From: Nonomuraea sp. MG754425
GTDB lineage: Bacteria > Actinomycetota > Actinomycetes > Streptosporangiales > Streptosporangiaceae
Assembly: GCF_021699195.1 (NCBI RefSeq)
Contig: NZ_SSXE01000125.1
Location: 1 to 32,046 of the forward strand
DNA length: 32,046 nt
Direction of reading: 5' to 3'
Shown: positions 22,868 through 31,128 of the stretch, piece by piece
Layout: each line of letters opens with the position of its first letter
Numbering within the stretch: position 1 is the stretch's first letter
Program-made: the position numbers and the translations under genes
The notes under the pieces: model-generated
The model's database searches: none
Seen by the model: only the letters and a program-made list of their open reading frames with translations
Told to the model about the DNA's origin: nothing

Positions 22868-23743
22868 TCACGACGCCACCTCCTGATCGCCCGGATCGCC
22901 GGGGAACGTGACGCCGTAGCACCGGGCCGCCGTGCCGCCCAGCACCATCGCGCGGCCGGCCTCGTCCAGCCCGGACAGCGCGGCCCGCGTCTCCCGCCAC
23001 ACCTTGGCGTAGTCGCCGGCCAGCGTCGCCACCGGCCAGTCGCTGCCGAACATCAGCCGCTCCGGCCCGAACAGCTCCACGGCGTGCTCGACGTACGGCC
23101 GCAGGTCCGCGCCGGTCCATGTGGCGGCGTCGGCGGCGGTGTTCAGCCCGGAGACCTTGGCGTGCACCCCGGGGCACTCGGCCGCGCGGGCCAGCAGCGA
23201 CGCCCACGGCTCCCACCCCTTCTCCTTGATCGGCGGCTTGGCCAGGTGGTCGATCACCATGCGCAGCCCCGGCACCCGCTCGGCCAGCACCGGCACGTGC
23301 TCCAGATGCCGCGGCAGCACCGCGACCACGTCGAACGGCAGGTCCGCGGCGGCCAGCAGCCGCAGGCCCTCGATCACCGCGTCCTGGAGGACCCAGTCGG
23401 GGTCGGGCTCGTCGTGGATGAGGTGCCTGACTCCGGCGAACCTGGGGTGGCGCCGGTAGCGCTCCAGCGCCCCGGCCGCCTCGTCGGGCCGGTGCAGCGG
23501 CACCCAGCCCACCACCGCGCCGATGAACGCGTGCGCGTCGGCCTGCGCGAGCATGGCGTCGGTGTCGGCGTAGGAGTCCATCGCCTGCACGAGGACCGTG
23601 CGCTCCACCCCGGCCGCCGCGAGCTGCGGGAGGAGCTCCTCCGGCTCGAACGTGCGGAAGATCGGCCCGTGCTCCGGCGTCAGCCACGGGTACGAGCCCG
23701 TCCGCAGGTTCCAGAAGTGCTGGTGGGCGTCGACTACGGGCAT
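22868..23743 (-). CDS. Amidohydrolase, fuconolactonase-like (COG3618 type)
   Basis: This 291-residue TIM-barrel hydrolase begins VDAHQHFWNLRTGSYPWL, the standard opening of the L-fuconolactonase / 2-pyrone-4,6-dicarboxylate lactonase group. It also shows GVRHLIHDEPDPDWVL, VIDHLAKPP and the terminal metal-binding region LMFGSDWPVA. It most likely opens a sugar lactone to the free acid. The ATG at 23743 follows AGGAGGG. It heads the operon with the oxidoreductase, LacI and reductase genes, directly downstream of the TCAATCGATTGA palindrome. Rhamnono-, fucono- or galactonolactone are possible substrates by family; none is proven here. Confidence 0.92.
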   Translation of the reverse strand: MPVVDAHQHFWNLRTGSYPWLTPEHGPIFRTFEPEELLPQLAAAGVERTVLVQAMDSYADTDAMLAQADAHAFIGAVVGWVPLHRPDEAAGALERYRRHPRFAGVRHLIHDEPDPDWVLQDAVIEGLRLLAAADLPFDVVAVLPRHLEHVPVLAERVPGLRMVIDHLAKPPIKEKGWEPWASLLARAAECPGVHAKVSGLNTAADAATWTGADLRPYVEHAVELFGPERLMFGSDWPVATLAGDYAKVWRETRAALSGLDEAGRAMVLGGTAARCYGVTFPGDPGDQEVAS

Positions 23744-23761
23744 CCAGCCCTCCTCACAAGA

Positions 23762-23773
23762 TCAATCGATTGA
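23762..23773. promoter_or_regulatory. LacI-type operator before the amidohydrolase operon
   Basis: TCAATCGATTGA is a perfect 12-bp palindrome, a symmetric form of the GTCAATCGTTTGAC site at 27964 and 31921. It lies 3 bp beyond the stop of the VOC gene and 18 bp before the amidohydrolase ATG. A weak -10, TACCTT (23786-23781), sits just upstream. Confidence 0.7.
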
Positions 23774-23776
23774 GCG

Positions 23777-24238
23777 TCACAAGGTAGCAGGAGGCTGGAC
23801 GAGTTCCAGCGTGATCTCGTCGGGATCGACGAAGTAGCAGGCGTAGCCGCCCTTGTTCACGCCCGCGGTGATCTCCTGCGGCGGGTTGACGAAGCGCACC
23901 CCGGCCGCCGCCAGCCGGGCGTGCTCGGCGCGGGCGTCCTCGACCGTGAGCGCGAGGTGGGCCGCGCCGGGCAGGTGCCGCGACGGATCCCGGCCCGCGC
24001 CGCGCGGCCGGACGTACTCGACCAGCTCCAGGTCGTGGGAGGAGACGCCGCGCGGCTGGCCGGGCACGGCGAGCTGGGCCACGCGCAGCACGGCGTCGGG
24101 GTAGCCGACCAGCCGGCGGGTGTAGTCGTTGTCCTGCTCCTGGCGGTGCACCAGGGTGAAGCCGAGCAGGTCGCGGTAGAAGGCCACGGACCTGTCGAGG
24201 TCGGCGACGGTGAACGAGAAATGCCAGACGCCTCTCAT
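23777..24238 (-). CDS. VOC-superfamily (glyoxalase/dioxygenase fold) protein
   Basis: This 153-residue protein has two beta-alpha-beta-beta-beta modules. The first begins VWHFSFTVADLDRSVAFYRDLLGF and the second HLALTVEDARAEHARLAAAG. Likely metal ligands are the two module-opening His and the Glu in EITLELVQ. Members include lyases, epimerases and ring-cleaving dioxygenases; the length fits a single-domain epimerase or lyase. The ATG at 24238 overlaps the permease stop (ATGA, 24235-24238), so it belongs to the ABC importer operon. Its place suggests it processes the imported compound, perhaps as an epimerase, but that is a guess from context. Confidence 0.88.
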   Translation of the reverse strand: MRGVWHFSFTVADLDRSVAFYRDLLGFTLVHRQEQDNDYTRRLVGYPDAVLRVAQLAVPGQPRGVSSHDLELVEYVRPRGAGRDPSRHLPGAAHLALTVEDARAEHARLAAAGVRFVNPPQEITAGVNKGGYACYFVDPDEITLELVQPPATL

Positions 24239-25452
24239 CTCAGCGCCTCCTGTCTGACCGGTGCCTGCGGTTTCGTCGATTCCCTCACCCGTTTGACCTG
24301 CCGTTGACGGCCGGCGACGGTGTAGATGGCGGCGGCCACGACGACGACCGTGCCGACGATGACGCCCTGGTAGTTCGCGCCGAGGTTCAGCACGTTGAAG
24401 CCGTTGTCCAGAGTGAACAGGATGAGCGCCCCCACCACCGACTTCAGCACGCTGCCCAGCCCGCCGAACAGCGAGGTGCCGCCGAGGATGGCCGCGGCCA
24501 GCACGGTCAGCTCGGTGCCCTGCAGGCCCGTCGGGTTGATGGCCAGCAGCTTGGCGGCGAACAGGATGCCGACGAAGCCGGAGCCGAGCCCGTTCAGCAC
24601 GAACGCGCCGATCTTGTAGCGGCTGACGTTGATGCCGGACAGGCGGGCCGCCTCGGCGTTCGCGCCGACCGCGTACAGGCGGCGGCCGATCACCGTGTAG
24701 CGCAGCACCGCCCAGGTGAGGCCGGCGATCACGATGAGGTAGTAGGTGGGCTTGCTCAGCCGCAGCTCGAACCCGAGCACCGGGCTGAGCGCGACGGCGA
24801 CCAGCCCCGCGACCACGATCGCGATCCCGGCGCGGCGGGAGCGGCGCAGCAGCACGAGCACGCCCGCCGCGACCGCCGCCACCCCCAGGACGGCCAGGAC
24901 GTGCGGGACCGTCCAGTAGCCGGCCTGCAGGGCGATGAGCGAGCTCTGCGCGGCCGGGTCCTCGGCGGTGATCGTCCGCCCGTCGGTCAGGATCAGCACC
25001 AGCCCGCGCACGGCCGTCATCGTGCCCAGGGTGACGATGAACGCGTTGATGCCGACGAGTTGCACGATCAGCCCGTTGACCGCGCCGCACACCAGCCCGG
25101 CGCCCAGCGCGATCGCCATCGCGAGCGGCAGGCCCAGCGGCGCCACCAGGCTGAGCACGGTGGCCGCCGAGAAGGCCGCCACGGAGGCCACCGACAGGTC
25201 GAAGTTCCCGCTGATCAGGACCACCGTGGTGAACACGGCGAGGATCGCGATGAGCGACGACTGGTCGAGGATGTTGATGACGTTCGTCGCCGACAGGTAC
25301 GGCGGGCGGCCGAGCTGCGCGCTCAGCAGCGTCAGCACGGCGACGATCAGCAGCAGGGCGTAGACCACGCCCGCGTTGCCCGGGCGCAGGGCGGCGGCCA
25401 GGCGCGAGCGCGCTCCCGACGGGGCCGGGGCCGTCGCTTTCTCAGGCGGCAT
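24235..25452 (-). CDS. Sugar ABC transporter permease, RbsC/XylH family
   Basis: This 405-residue CUT2-type permease has about ten hydrophobic segments. It shows the family motifs ISGNFDLSVASVAAFSA, INAFIVTLGTMTAVRGLVL, VGANAEAARLSGINV and ILGGTSLFGGLGSV. It is longer than ribose permeases (about 320) and has the extra central segment seen in XylH-type permeases (about 390). The start is the ATG at 25452, with GGGAGGT (25469-25463) 10 bp upstream; an in-frame GTG at 25464 overlaps that ribosome site and is less likely. It overlaps the ATPase gene by 11 bp. Import of a monosaccharide or related polyol is the expected job. Confidence 0.92.
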   Translation of the reverse strand: MPPEKATAPAPSGARSRLAAALRPGNAGVVYALLLIVAVLTLLSAQLGRPPYLSATNVINILDQSSLIAILAVFTTVVLISGNFDLSVASVAAFSAATVLSLVAPLGLPLAMAIALGAGLVCGAVNGLIVQLVGINAFIVTLGTMTAVRGLVLILTDGRTITAEDPAAQSSLIALQAGYWTVPHVLAVLGVAAVAAGVLVLLRRSRRAGIAIVVAGLVAVALSPVLGFELRLSKPTYYLIVIAGLTWAVLRYTVIGRRLYAVGANAEAARLSGINVSRYKIGAFVLNGLGSGFVGILFAAKLLAINPTGLQGTELTVLAAAILGGTSLFGGLGSVLKSVVGALILFTLDNGFNVLNLGANYQGVIVGTVVVVAAAIYTVAGRQRQVKRVRESTKPQAPVRQEALR

Positions 25453-26965
25453 GGTGCTGCGCACCTCCCTCGCCGAATCCGTTCGCCAGCATCAGCAACT
25501 CCTCCTCGGATGTCTCGTGCGCCGCCCGTTCCGCGACGACGCGGCCCTCGCGGACGACCAGCACCCGGGTCGCCACCGCGAGGATCTCCTCGAACTCGCT
25601 GCTCACCACGAGCACCGTGCCGCCGTCCGCGGCGAAGCGGCGGACGAGTTCGAGGATGTCGGCCTTGGCTCCGACGTCCACCCCGGCGGTGGGCTCGTCG
25701 AGCATGAAGACGCGGGCGCCGCCGTACAGCCACTTGCCGAACACGACCTTCTGCGCGTTCCCGCCGGACAGCTCGCCCGGCAGCGCGTCCGGGCCGGGGC
25801 AGACGATGCCGAGGTCGGCGATGGCCCGCTCGGCGCGCTCCCGCTCGGCGGGCTCGCGCGGCAGCGACCGGCGCGCCGACAGCGACGGCAGGTGCGGCAG
25901 CGAGACGTTCTTCCAGATCGGGAACGTGCCCACCAGGCCCTGCGCGCCGCGGTCCTCCGGCACGAGCGCCATGCCCGCGGCCACGGCGGCGCGCGGGCCG
26001 CGGCCGACCGGGCGGCCCTCGACCAGCACCTCGCCGGTGGCGCGCGGGTCGGCGCCGTAGACGGCGTGCAGGATCTCCGAACGGCCCGAGCCGAGCAGCC
26101 CGGCCAGCCCGATCACCTCGCCCGCCCTGGCCTCGAACGACACCTCCCGCACGCCCGACGGCGAGCCGAGCCCGGACACCTTGAGCAGCACCGGGGCGTC
26201 GGCCGGAACCGGTTCGGCGCTGCGCCGCTCCACCTCCAGCAGCTCCCGGCCGACGATCACCTGGACCAGGCGGTCCTCGTCGTAGCCGGAGGTGCCGCCC
26301 TCCTCCACGACCGTGCCGTCCCGCAGCACGGTGACGTGGTCGGTCAGCGAGAGCACCTCGTCCAGGAAGTGCGAGACGTACAGGAACGCCGTGCCCTGCG
26401 CGGACAGCCTGCGTACGACGTCGAAGACGACCTGCCGCTCGCCCTCCGCGAGTGAGGCGGTCGGCTCGTCCATCACGACCAGCTCCGCGCCGGTGGCCAG
26501 GGCCTGCAGGATCGCCACCATCTGCCGCTCGCCGATGGCCAGGCCGGCCACCTCCGCGTCGGGGTCGATGGCGTAGCCGACCCGCTCCAGCAGCCGGGCG
26601 AACTCCGCGCGCCGGGAACGGGGCATCCGCCACGGGCCGGACGCGCCGAGGAAGACGTTCTCCAGCACGGTGAGCGTGGGCGCGAGCGGCACGTGCTGCA
26701 TGATCGTGGCCACGCCCGCCTTCCTGGCGGCGCCGGGAGTGCGCCAGACGACCTCCTCGCCCTTCCACCGCACGACGCCCGAGGTCGGCGCGTGCGCGCC
26801 GGCGATGACCTTGATCATCGTCGACTTGCCCGCGCCGTTCGCCCCGACCAGGCCGTGCACGCTGCCGGCCTGCACGGTCAGGCGGGCGTCCTTGAGCGCG
26901 ACCGTGCCGTTGGGGAACTCCTTGCCGACGCCCGTCAGGGACAGCAGGGGGGCGCCGCTCACCAT
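25442..26965 (-). CDS. Sugar ABC transporter ATPase, RbsA/XylG type (double NBD)
   Basis: This 507-residue cytoplasmic ATPase has two fused nucleotide-binding domains. Domain 1 has Walker A GANGAGKST, the shortened signature AIGERQ and Walker B LVVMDEPTASL. Domain 2 has the degenerate P-loop GLLGSGRSE typical of CUT2 ATPases, signature LSGGNAQK and Walker B VFMLDEPTAGVD. The start at ATG 26965 (next codon GTG) overlaps the end of the binding-protein gene, and no separate ribosome site is seen, so translation is probably coupled. It powers the permease at 24235-25452 with the binding protein at 26959-27948. Confidence 0.94.
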   Translation of the reverse strand: MVSGAPLLSLTGVGKEFPNGTVALKDARLTVQAGSVHGLVGANGAGKSTMIKVIAGAHAPTSGVVRWKGEEVVWRTPGAARKAGVATIMQHVPLAPTLTVLENVFLGASGPWRMPRSRRAEFARLLERVGYAIDPDAEVAGLAIGERQMVAILQALATGAELVVMDEPTASLAEGERQVVFDVVRRLSAQGTAFLYVSHFLDEVLSLTDHVTVLRDGTVVEEGGTSGYDEDRLVQVIVGRELLEVERRSAEPVPADAPVLLKVSGLGSPSGVREVSFEARAGEVIGLAGLLGSGRSEILHAVYGADPRATGEVLVEGRPVGRGPRAAVAAGMALVPEDRGAQGLVGTFPIWKNVSLPHLPSLSARRSLPREPAERERAERAIADLGIVCPGPDALPGELSGGNAQKVVFGKWLYGGARVFMLDEPTAGVDVGAKADILELVRRFAADGGTVLVVSSEFEEILAVATRVLVVREGRVVAERAAHETSEEELLMLANGFGEGGAQHHAA

Positions 26966-27948
26966 TGCGGCGTGCAATCGGCGAGGTTGTCCTTGGTGAT
27001 CGCCGGGGTGTCGTACGTGACGAACGCCGCGTCCTGCTTCTTCTCGCCGGTCAGGTGCTGGTACAGCGTGGTGAGGGCGAGCTTGCCGAGGTCCTCGGGC
27101 TTGTAGCAGACGGTGCCGGCGATGGTGCCCGCCTTGACCGCGTCGATGCCGAGCTTGCTGCCGCCGACGCCGACGATCCGGGCCTTGGAGCCGGCCGCCG
27201 TGACCGCCTTGGCGCAGCCCACCGCCATGTCGTCGGACTCGGCGTAGAACAGGTGCGTGTCGGGGTTGGACGAGAGCATGTTCTGGCAGGCCGACTGGGC
27301 CTTGTCCTGCACCCAGTCGCCGGGCTGGCGGGCCACGACCTCGTACGTCGCGCCCTTGGCCGCCGCCGCCCCCGGGAACTCCTGGAAGCGCTGGACCACC
27401 TCGGCGAAGCCCGCCTGGCCCTCCACGACGGCCAGCTTGCCGCCGCCCGGGACGACGCCGGCGGCGATCTCGCCGGCCTTGCCGCCCGCCGCGTACTCGT
27501 CCTGGGTGACCAGCGCCACCAGGCCCGGGTAGACGTCCTTGAGCTGGCGTGTCTTGGGGTCGCCGACCTGCGAGGCGACGGCCACGGTCGGGACCTGCGA
27601 GGCTTTGAGCCGGTCGGCCAGGCCCTGCGCCACCCCGGAGTCGACCGGCAGGATGAGCACGCCGTCGGGCTGCTGGGCGATGAGGTCCTGGATGTCGTTG
27701 CTCTGCTTGTCGGCCTTGCCCTGCGCGTCCAGCTCGACGATCCTGACGCCGAGCCGGGCGGCCTCCTCCTTGATGCCCTTGCCGATGGCGGCCGGGAAGG
27801 GGAAGCTCAGGCCCAGGTTGGAGACACCGATCGTGTACTCCTTCTTGCCGTCGTTACCGTCATTGCCGTCGCCGGAGGCGCCGGTCGATCCGCCACAGGC
27901 CGTCGCGCTCATGATCAGCGCGGCGGCGACGAGGAATGCCTTCTTCAT
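26959..27948 (-). CDS. Sugar-binding lipoprotein of the CUT2 ABC importer (RbsB-like)
   Basis: This 329-residue substrate-binding protein starts MKKAFLVAAALIMSATACGG, a lipoprotein signal with a loose lipobox (ATAC). A Gly/Asn/Asp linker follows. The type I binding fold opens with YTIGVSNLGLSFPFPAAIGKGIKEEA and continues with DIQDLIAQQPDGVLILPVD and a late FYAESDDMAVGCAKAV. The last residues contain Cys that could form a disulfide (VCYKPED, ADCTPQW). The ATG at 27948 follows AGGAGAA. It is the first gene of the importer operon and sits 15 bp from an operator. Ligand identity is unknown. Confidence 0.94.
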   Translation of the reverse strand: MKKAFLVAAALIMSATACGGSTGASGDGNDGNDGKKEYTIGVSNLGLSFPFPAAIGKGIKEEAARLGVRIVELDAQGKADKQSNDIQDLIAQQPDGVLILPVDSGVAQGLADRLKASQVPTVAVASQVGDPKTRQLKDVYPGLVALVTQDEYAAGGKAGEIAAGVVPGGGKLAVVEGQAGFAEVVQRFQEFPGAAAAKGATYEVVARQPGDWVQDKAQSACQNMLSSNPDTHLFYAESDDMAVGCAKAVTAAGSKARIVGVGGSKLGIDAVKAGTIAGTVCYKPEDLGKLALTTLYQHLTGEKKQDAAFVTYDTPAITKDNLADCTPQW

Positions 27949-27963
27949 GGTTCTCCTGCCGGA

Positions 27964-27977
27964 GTCAATCGTTTGAC
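27964..27977. promoter_or_regulatory. LacI-type operator before the importer operon
   Basis: GTCAATCGTTTGAC is a near-perfect 14-bp palindrome with central CpG, 15 bp before the binding-protein ATG. Its exact reverse complement occurs at 31921-31934, and a symmetric relative at 23762-23773. Confidence 0.75.
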
Positions 27978-27982
27978 TTCGT

Positions 27983-27998
27983 GCTCCGCTCGCGGAGC
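27983..27998. terminator. Small hairpin between the E1 gene and the importer operon
   Basis: GCTCCGC (27983-27989) and GCGGAGC (27992-27998) are complementary around 2 nt, 9 bp beyond the E1 stop. It may partly terminate the upstream unit; the stem is short and lacks a U-tract. Confidence 0.3.
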
Positions 27999-28007
27999 GA
28001 TTAGCGG

Positions 28008-29744
28008 TCAGCCCTTGACCAGGGCCCGTACATCCCCCGTGATGCGCGCGGCGTCCGGCACCAGAGCCTGGGCCAGCACCGGCGCGGCCGGCATCCGCAC
28101 GTCCGGCGTGCCGATCCGGATCGGCGGCGCGAGCAGGGGCGCCCCCGCCCCCGCGACCCGGGCGACCACCTCGGCGCCGAAGCCGCCCGTGACGTTCGCC
28201 TCGTGGACGACCGCCAGCCGCCCCGTGCGGCGCACGCTCGCGAGCACCGCCTCGGTGTCGAACGGGTTGAGCCACGGCGTCTCCAGCACCTCGGCCTCGA
28301 TCCCGTCGCCGGCCAGCGTCTCCGCCGCCTCCAGCACGCGGTGCGTCATCGCGCCCCACGTGACGATCGTGACGTCGGAGCCCGCCCGGCGGGTGCGCGC
28401 CCCGCCCATCGGCCGCACCGGGCCGCCGGTCTCGACCGGCTCCTTGGGGCCGAAGTACAGCGTGCGGTTCTCGATCACCAGCACCGGGTCGTCGCAGTGC
28501 ACGGCGGTCACCAGCAGGTCGTGGGCGTCCTGCGGCGTGCTCGGCATGCACACCCGCAGCCCCGGCACGTGCAGGAACAGCGCCTCCAGGCACTGCGAGT
28601 GCTGCGCGCACGCGCCCGGCGCGTTGCCCTGCTGGGTGCGGATCGTCAGCGGCGCCGTCAGCCGCCCGCCCGACACGTACCGGACGTTGGCCGCCTGGTT
28701 GACGATCTGGTCGAGCGCGACCAGCGAGAAGTCCGCCCACATGATCTCCACGATCGGGCGGCGGCCGAACATCGCCGCGCCCACCGCGCTGCCCAGGATG
28801 GCCGACTCGCTGATCGGCGTGTCGAAGGCCCGCTCGCCGTGCTGCCTGCGCAGCCCCCGCGTCACCCCGAACACGCCGCCGGGCACGCCGACGTCCTCGC
28901 CGTAGACCAGCGTCTCCGGCAGCTCCTCCATCAGGCGGTGCAGGGCCGCGTTCACGGCCTCGCCGTAGGACAACTCACGCATACAGGTGCTCCCTGGCTG
29001 TGGCGGGGTCGGCGAGCGGCGCGGCCTGCGCCGCCTGGGCGGCGGCCGCCATCTCAGCAGCGTCGGGCCGCCGCCCTCGCGGGCCACCTCCAGCGCGTCG
29101 CGCACGTGGAAGCGCACCGCCTCGGCGTCGTTGCCGTCGATCCGGTGACCCGGCATGCCGTACGCGGCGGCGCGGTCGGCCAGGCGCGGGCTGCGCACCA
29201 TGTCGGCGATCGGCGTCAGCTCCGAGTACCGGTTGTTCTCGCAGACGAACACCACCGGCAGGGAGAACGCGGCGGCGAAGTTCATCGCCTCGTGCACCGC
29301 ACCCTGGTTCATCGCGCCGTCGCCGAACACGCTCACCGCCACCCGGTTCGACCCGTCGTGCCGGCCGGCCAGCGCCGCGCCGCACGCGATCGGCGCGCCC
29401 GCGCCGACGATCGAGTTCTCGCCGTGGAAGCCGTACTCGGCGGCGGTGAAGTACGCCGAGCCGCCCCGTCCGCCGTTGACGCCGCTCGCCCGGCCCATCA
29501 GCTCGGCGAACAGCGGCTCCGCCGGAACGCCCCTGGCCAGCGCCCACCCGTGGCCCCGGTAGGTGGCGAACAGCGCGTCCTGCGGCTCCAGCACGTCGCA
29601 CGCGCCCACCGGGACGGCCTCCTGGCCGATGCACAGGTGCACCGAGCCGACGATCGGCCCCTCGGCCCGCAGGTCACGCACCTTCTCCTCGAACGCGCGG
29701 ATCCGCCACATGGCCAGCAGGTCCGCCAGCCGTCTCTCGCTCAT
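28008..29744 (-). CDS. 2-oxo acid dehydrogenase E1 with alpha and beta fused by an internal deletion
   Basis: This single 578-residue frame joins a truncated E1 alpha (residues 1-230) to a complete E1 beta (255-578). The alpha part has the thiamine-diphosphate motif GDGAMNQG (141-148) ending in ENN (169-171). The beta part starts MRELSYGEAVNAALHRLM and has the conserved GEDVG and AQHSQ. Together such subunits decarboxylate a 2-oxo acid (pyruvate, branched-chain or acetoin type). After GGGPTLL the alpha C-terminal domain, including its usual GHS loop, is missing, and a 24-residue Arg/Pro-rich link follows. Read in the shifted frame, the link gives a normal E1 alpha tail ending HLYA-stop. The ATG overlaps the lyase stop. 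No E2 or E3 is nearby. Function is doubtful. Confidence 0.8.
   Translation of the reverse strand: MSERRLADLLAMWRIRAFEEKVRDLRAEGPIVGSVHLCIGQEAVPVGACDVLEPQDALFATYRGHGWALARGVPAEPLFAELMGRASGVNGGRGGSAYFTAAEYGFHGENSIVGAGAPIACGAALAGRHDGSNRVAVSVFGDGAMNQGAVHEAMNFAAAFSLPVVFVCENNRYSELTPIADMVRSPRLADRAAAYGMPGHRIDGNDAEAVRFHVRDALEVAREGGGPTLLRWRPPPRRRRPRRSPTPPQPGSTCMRELSYGEAVNAALHRLMEELPETLVYGEDVGVPGGVFGVTRGLRRQHGERAFDTPISESAILGSAVGAAMFGRRPIVEIMWADFSLVALDQIVNQAANVRYVSGGRLTAPLTIRTQQGNAPGACAQHSQCLEALFLHVPGLRVCMPSTPQDAHDLLVTAVHCDDPVLVIENRTLYFGPKEPVETGGPVRPMGGARTRRAGSDVTIVTWGAMTHRVLEAAETLAGDGIEAEVLETPWLNPFDTEAVLASVRRTGRLAVVHEANVTGGFGAEVVARVAGAGAPLLAPPIRIGTPDVRMPAAPVLAQALVPDAARITGDVRALVKG
28975..29060 (-). other. 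Deletion junction and out-of-frame remnant of the E1 alpha C-terminus
   Basis: From about 29057 the shifted frame reads AEMAAAAQAAQAAPLADPA then TAREHLYA and stops at TGA 28977-28975. This is the expected end of an E1 alpha subunit. That TGA overlaps the E1 beta ATG (ATGCGTGA, 28982-28975), as expected for two separate, coupled genes. The junction lies in CTGCTGAGATGG, 29060-29049. About 70-90 codons are absent compared with ordinary E1 alpha subunits. Confidence 0.65.
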
Positions 29745-31126
29745 GCCGACTCCTCCAGTGCTTCCTCCCGGGCCGCCGGCCCGCCCGCCGGGTCACTCCA
29801 GGCGTCCAGCGCCGCGGCGCAGACGGCCTCGGCGTCGCCGATGTAGGACTCGGGCGGGATGGGCAGCGGGCCCAGACTGTCCAGGTCGCCGGGTCCGGCC
29901 ACCTCCAGCAGCGCGTCCGCCAGCGCCCGGCCGCCCTCGCGCGCCGCGTGCGCCGCCCGGTAGACCAGGTCGTGCGCCCGCTCCCGGCCCAGTGCCGGGG
30001 CCAGGCGCATCATGTACGCCTCCGCCATGATCAGGCCGCCCTCGGCGTCGAGGTTGGCCCGCATCGCCTCCGGGTAGACCCGCAGCCCGGCGGTGACCTC
30101 GGCGGCCGTGGCCAGCGCGCCCGCGGCCAGCTCGGCCAGCAGCGGCACGACGTACCACTCGACCTGCCACTCGCCGGCCGCCCGCTCGTGCCCGGCCTCC
30201 ATCGCGCGGAACAGGCCCGAGCTGAGCGCGCCCGCCGTGCCCGACATGCCGATCACGGCCTCGCAGCCGATCGGGTTGGCCTTCTGCGGCATCGTCGAGG
30301 AGGCGCCCCGGTGGTGGCCGCCCGCCTCGCGCACCTCGCCGACCTCCGTCCTGGACAGGTCGACGACCTCGCGGGCGAAGCGCGCCGCGGTCGCCGCCAG
30401 CGACGCGCACGTCACGCCGAACTCCGCCACGCCGTCCCTGGCCACGTGCCACGGGACCGCTGTCGTACGCAGCCCCAGCTCGCGCGCCATGCCCTCGCGG
30501 ACGAGGGCCGAGCGCTCGCCCATGGCCGCCGAGGTGCCGCCCGCGCCGAACAGCGACACGACCCGCACCTGGCGCGCCGTGGCGGCCACCCGCTCGCGCT
30601 GCCGCGTCACCTCCGCCAGCAGCACCGCCATCTTCGCCCCGAACGTCGTGGGCACCGCCTGCTGGGCGTGCGTACGGGCGGCGATGACCGTGCCCGCGTG
30701 CTCGGCCACCAGCCGGGCCACCGCGTCGCCGAACGCGCCGAGCAGCGCGGCCAGCCGGTCGAGCGCCTCGCCGAGCTGCAGGGCCAGGCCGGTGTCCATG
30801 ATGTCCTGGGTGGTCGCGCCGTAGTGCACGCGGCCGTTCGGCCCCTCGGGCAGCGCCGCCGAGATCATCCGCACCAGCGGCAGGATCGGGTAGCCCACGT
30901 TCACCGCCTCCGACCACAGCCGGGTCAGGTCGATGTTGGCGGGCACGCAGGCCCGCACGATCGCCGCGGCGTCCTCGGCCCCGATCACGCCCGCCCCGGC
31001 CTGGGCCCGCGCGAGCGCCGCCTCGGTGCGCAGCCAGGCCAGCACCGTGCGCTCGGCGGAGAAGATCTCCGCCATCCCGTCGTCGCCGAACAACTCGGGC
31101 AGCAGCTTGAACGTCTGCCTGTTCAA
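29741..31126 (-). CDS. Fumarase/aspartase-superfamily lyase, PcaB/adenylosuccinate-lyase-like
   Basis: This 461-residue enzyme has the superfamily signature loop GASSTMPQKANPIG, which carries the catalytic Ser. It also has VHYGATTQDIMDTG (substrate site) and ARTHAQQAVPTTFGAKMA (the His-rich conserved region 2). The N-terminus LLPELFGDDGMAEIFSAERTVLAWL resembles 3-carboxy-muconate cycloisomerases (PcaB). The family eliminates fumarate-like products or cycloisomerises dicarboxylates. The start is a TTG at 31126 with GGAG (31141-31138) upstream. The first ATG would remove the conserved LFGDDG segment. The gene lies 2 bp after the SDR stop and overlaps the E1 start (ATGA). No protocatechuate genes are nearby, so a beta-elimination step in an unknown pathway is plausible. 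Confidence 0.88.
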   Translation of the reverse strand: MNRQTFKLLPELFGDDGMAEIFSAERTVLAWLRTEAALARAQAGAGVIGAEDAAAIVRACVPANIDLTRLWSEAVNVGYPILPLVRMISAALPEGPNGRVHYGATTQDIMDTGLALQLGEALDRLAALLGAFGDAVARLVAEHAGTVIAARTHAQQAVPTTFGAKMAVLLAEVTRQRERVAATARQVRVVSLFGAGGTSAAMGERSALVREGMARELGLRTTAVPWHVARDGVAEFGVTCASLAATAARFAREVVDLSRTEVGEVREAGGHHRGASSTMPQKANPIGCEAVIGMSGTAGALSSGLFRAMEAGHERAAGEWQVEWYVVPLLAELAAGALATAAEVTAGLRVYPEAMRANLDAEGGLIMAEAYMMRLAPALGRERAHDLVYRAAHAAREGGRALADALLEVAGPGDLDSLGPLPIPPESYIGDAEAVCAAALDAWSDPAGGPAAREEALEESA

Positions 31127-31128
31127 GG

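Noticed and set aside
24304..25707. 467-codon plus-strand open frame
   Set aside because: It is antisense to the permease; the Gln/His/Asp-rich composition is a shadow of hydrophobic codons.
26965..28905. 646-codon plus-strand open frame
   Set aside because: It is antisense to the binding-protein and E1 genes; Arg/Val/Ala-rich with no family features.
28008..29744. Treating the E1 frame as an ordinary natural alpha-beta fusion
   Set aside because: The shifted-frame E1 alpha tail and its stop overlapping the beta ATG point to a deletion in two formerly separate genes. An old functional fusion is kept only as an alternative.
29741..31126. Assigning the lyase as PcaB of protocatechuate degradation
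   Set aside because: No other protocatechuate genes are present and the neighbours are sugar-type; only family-level assignment is justified.
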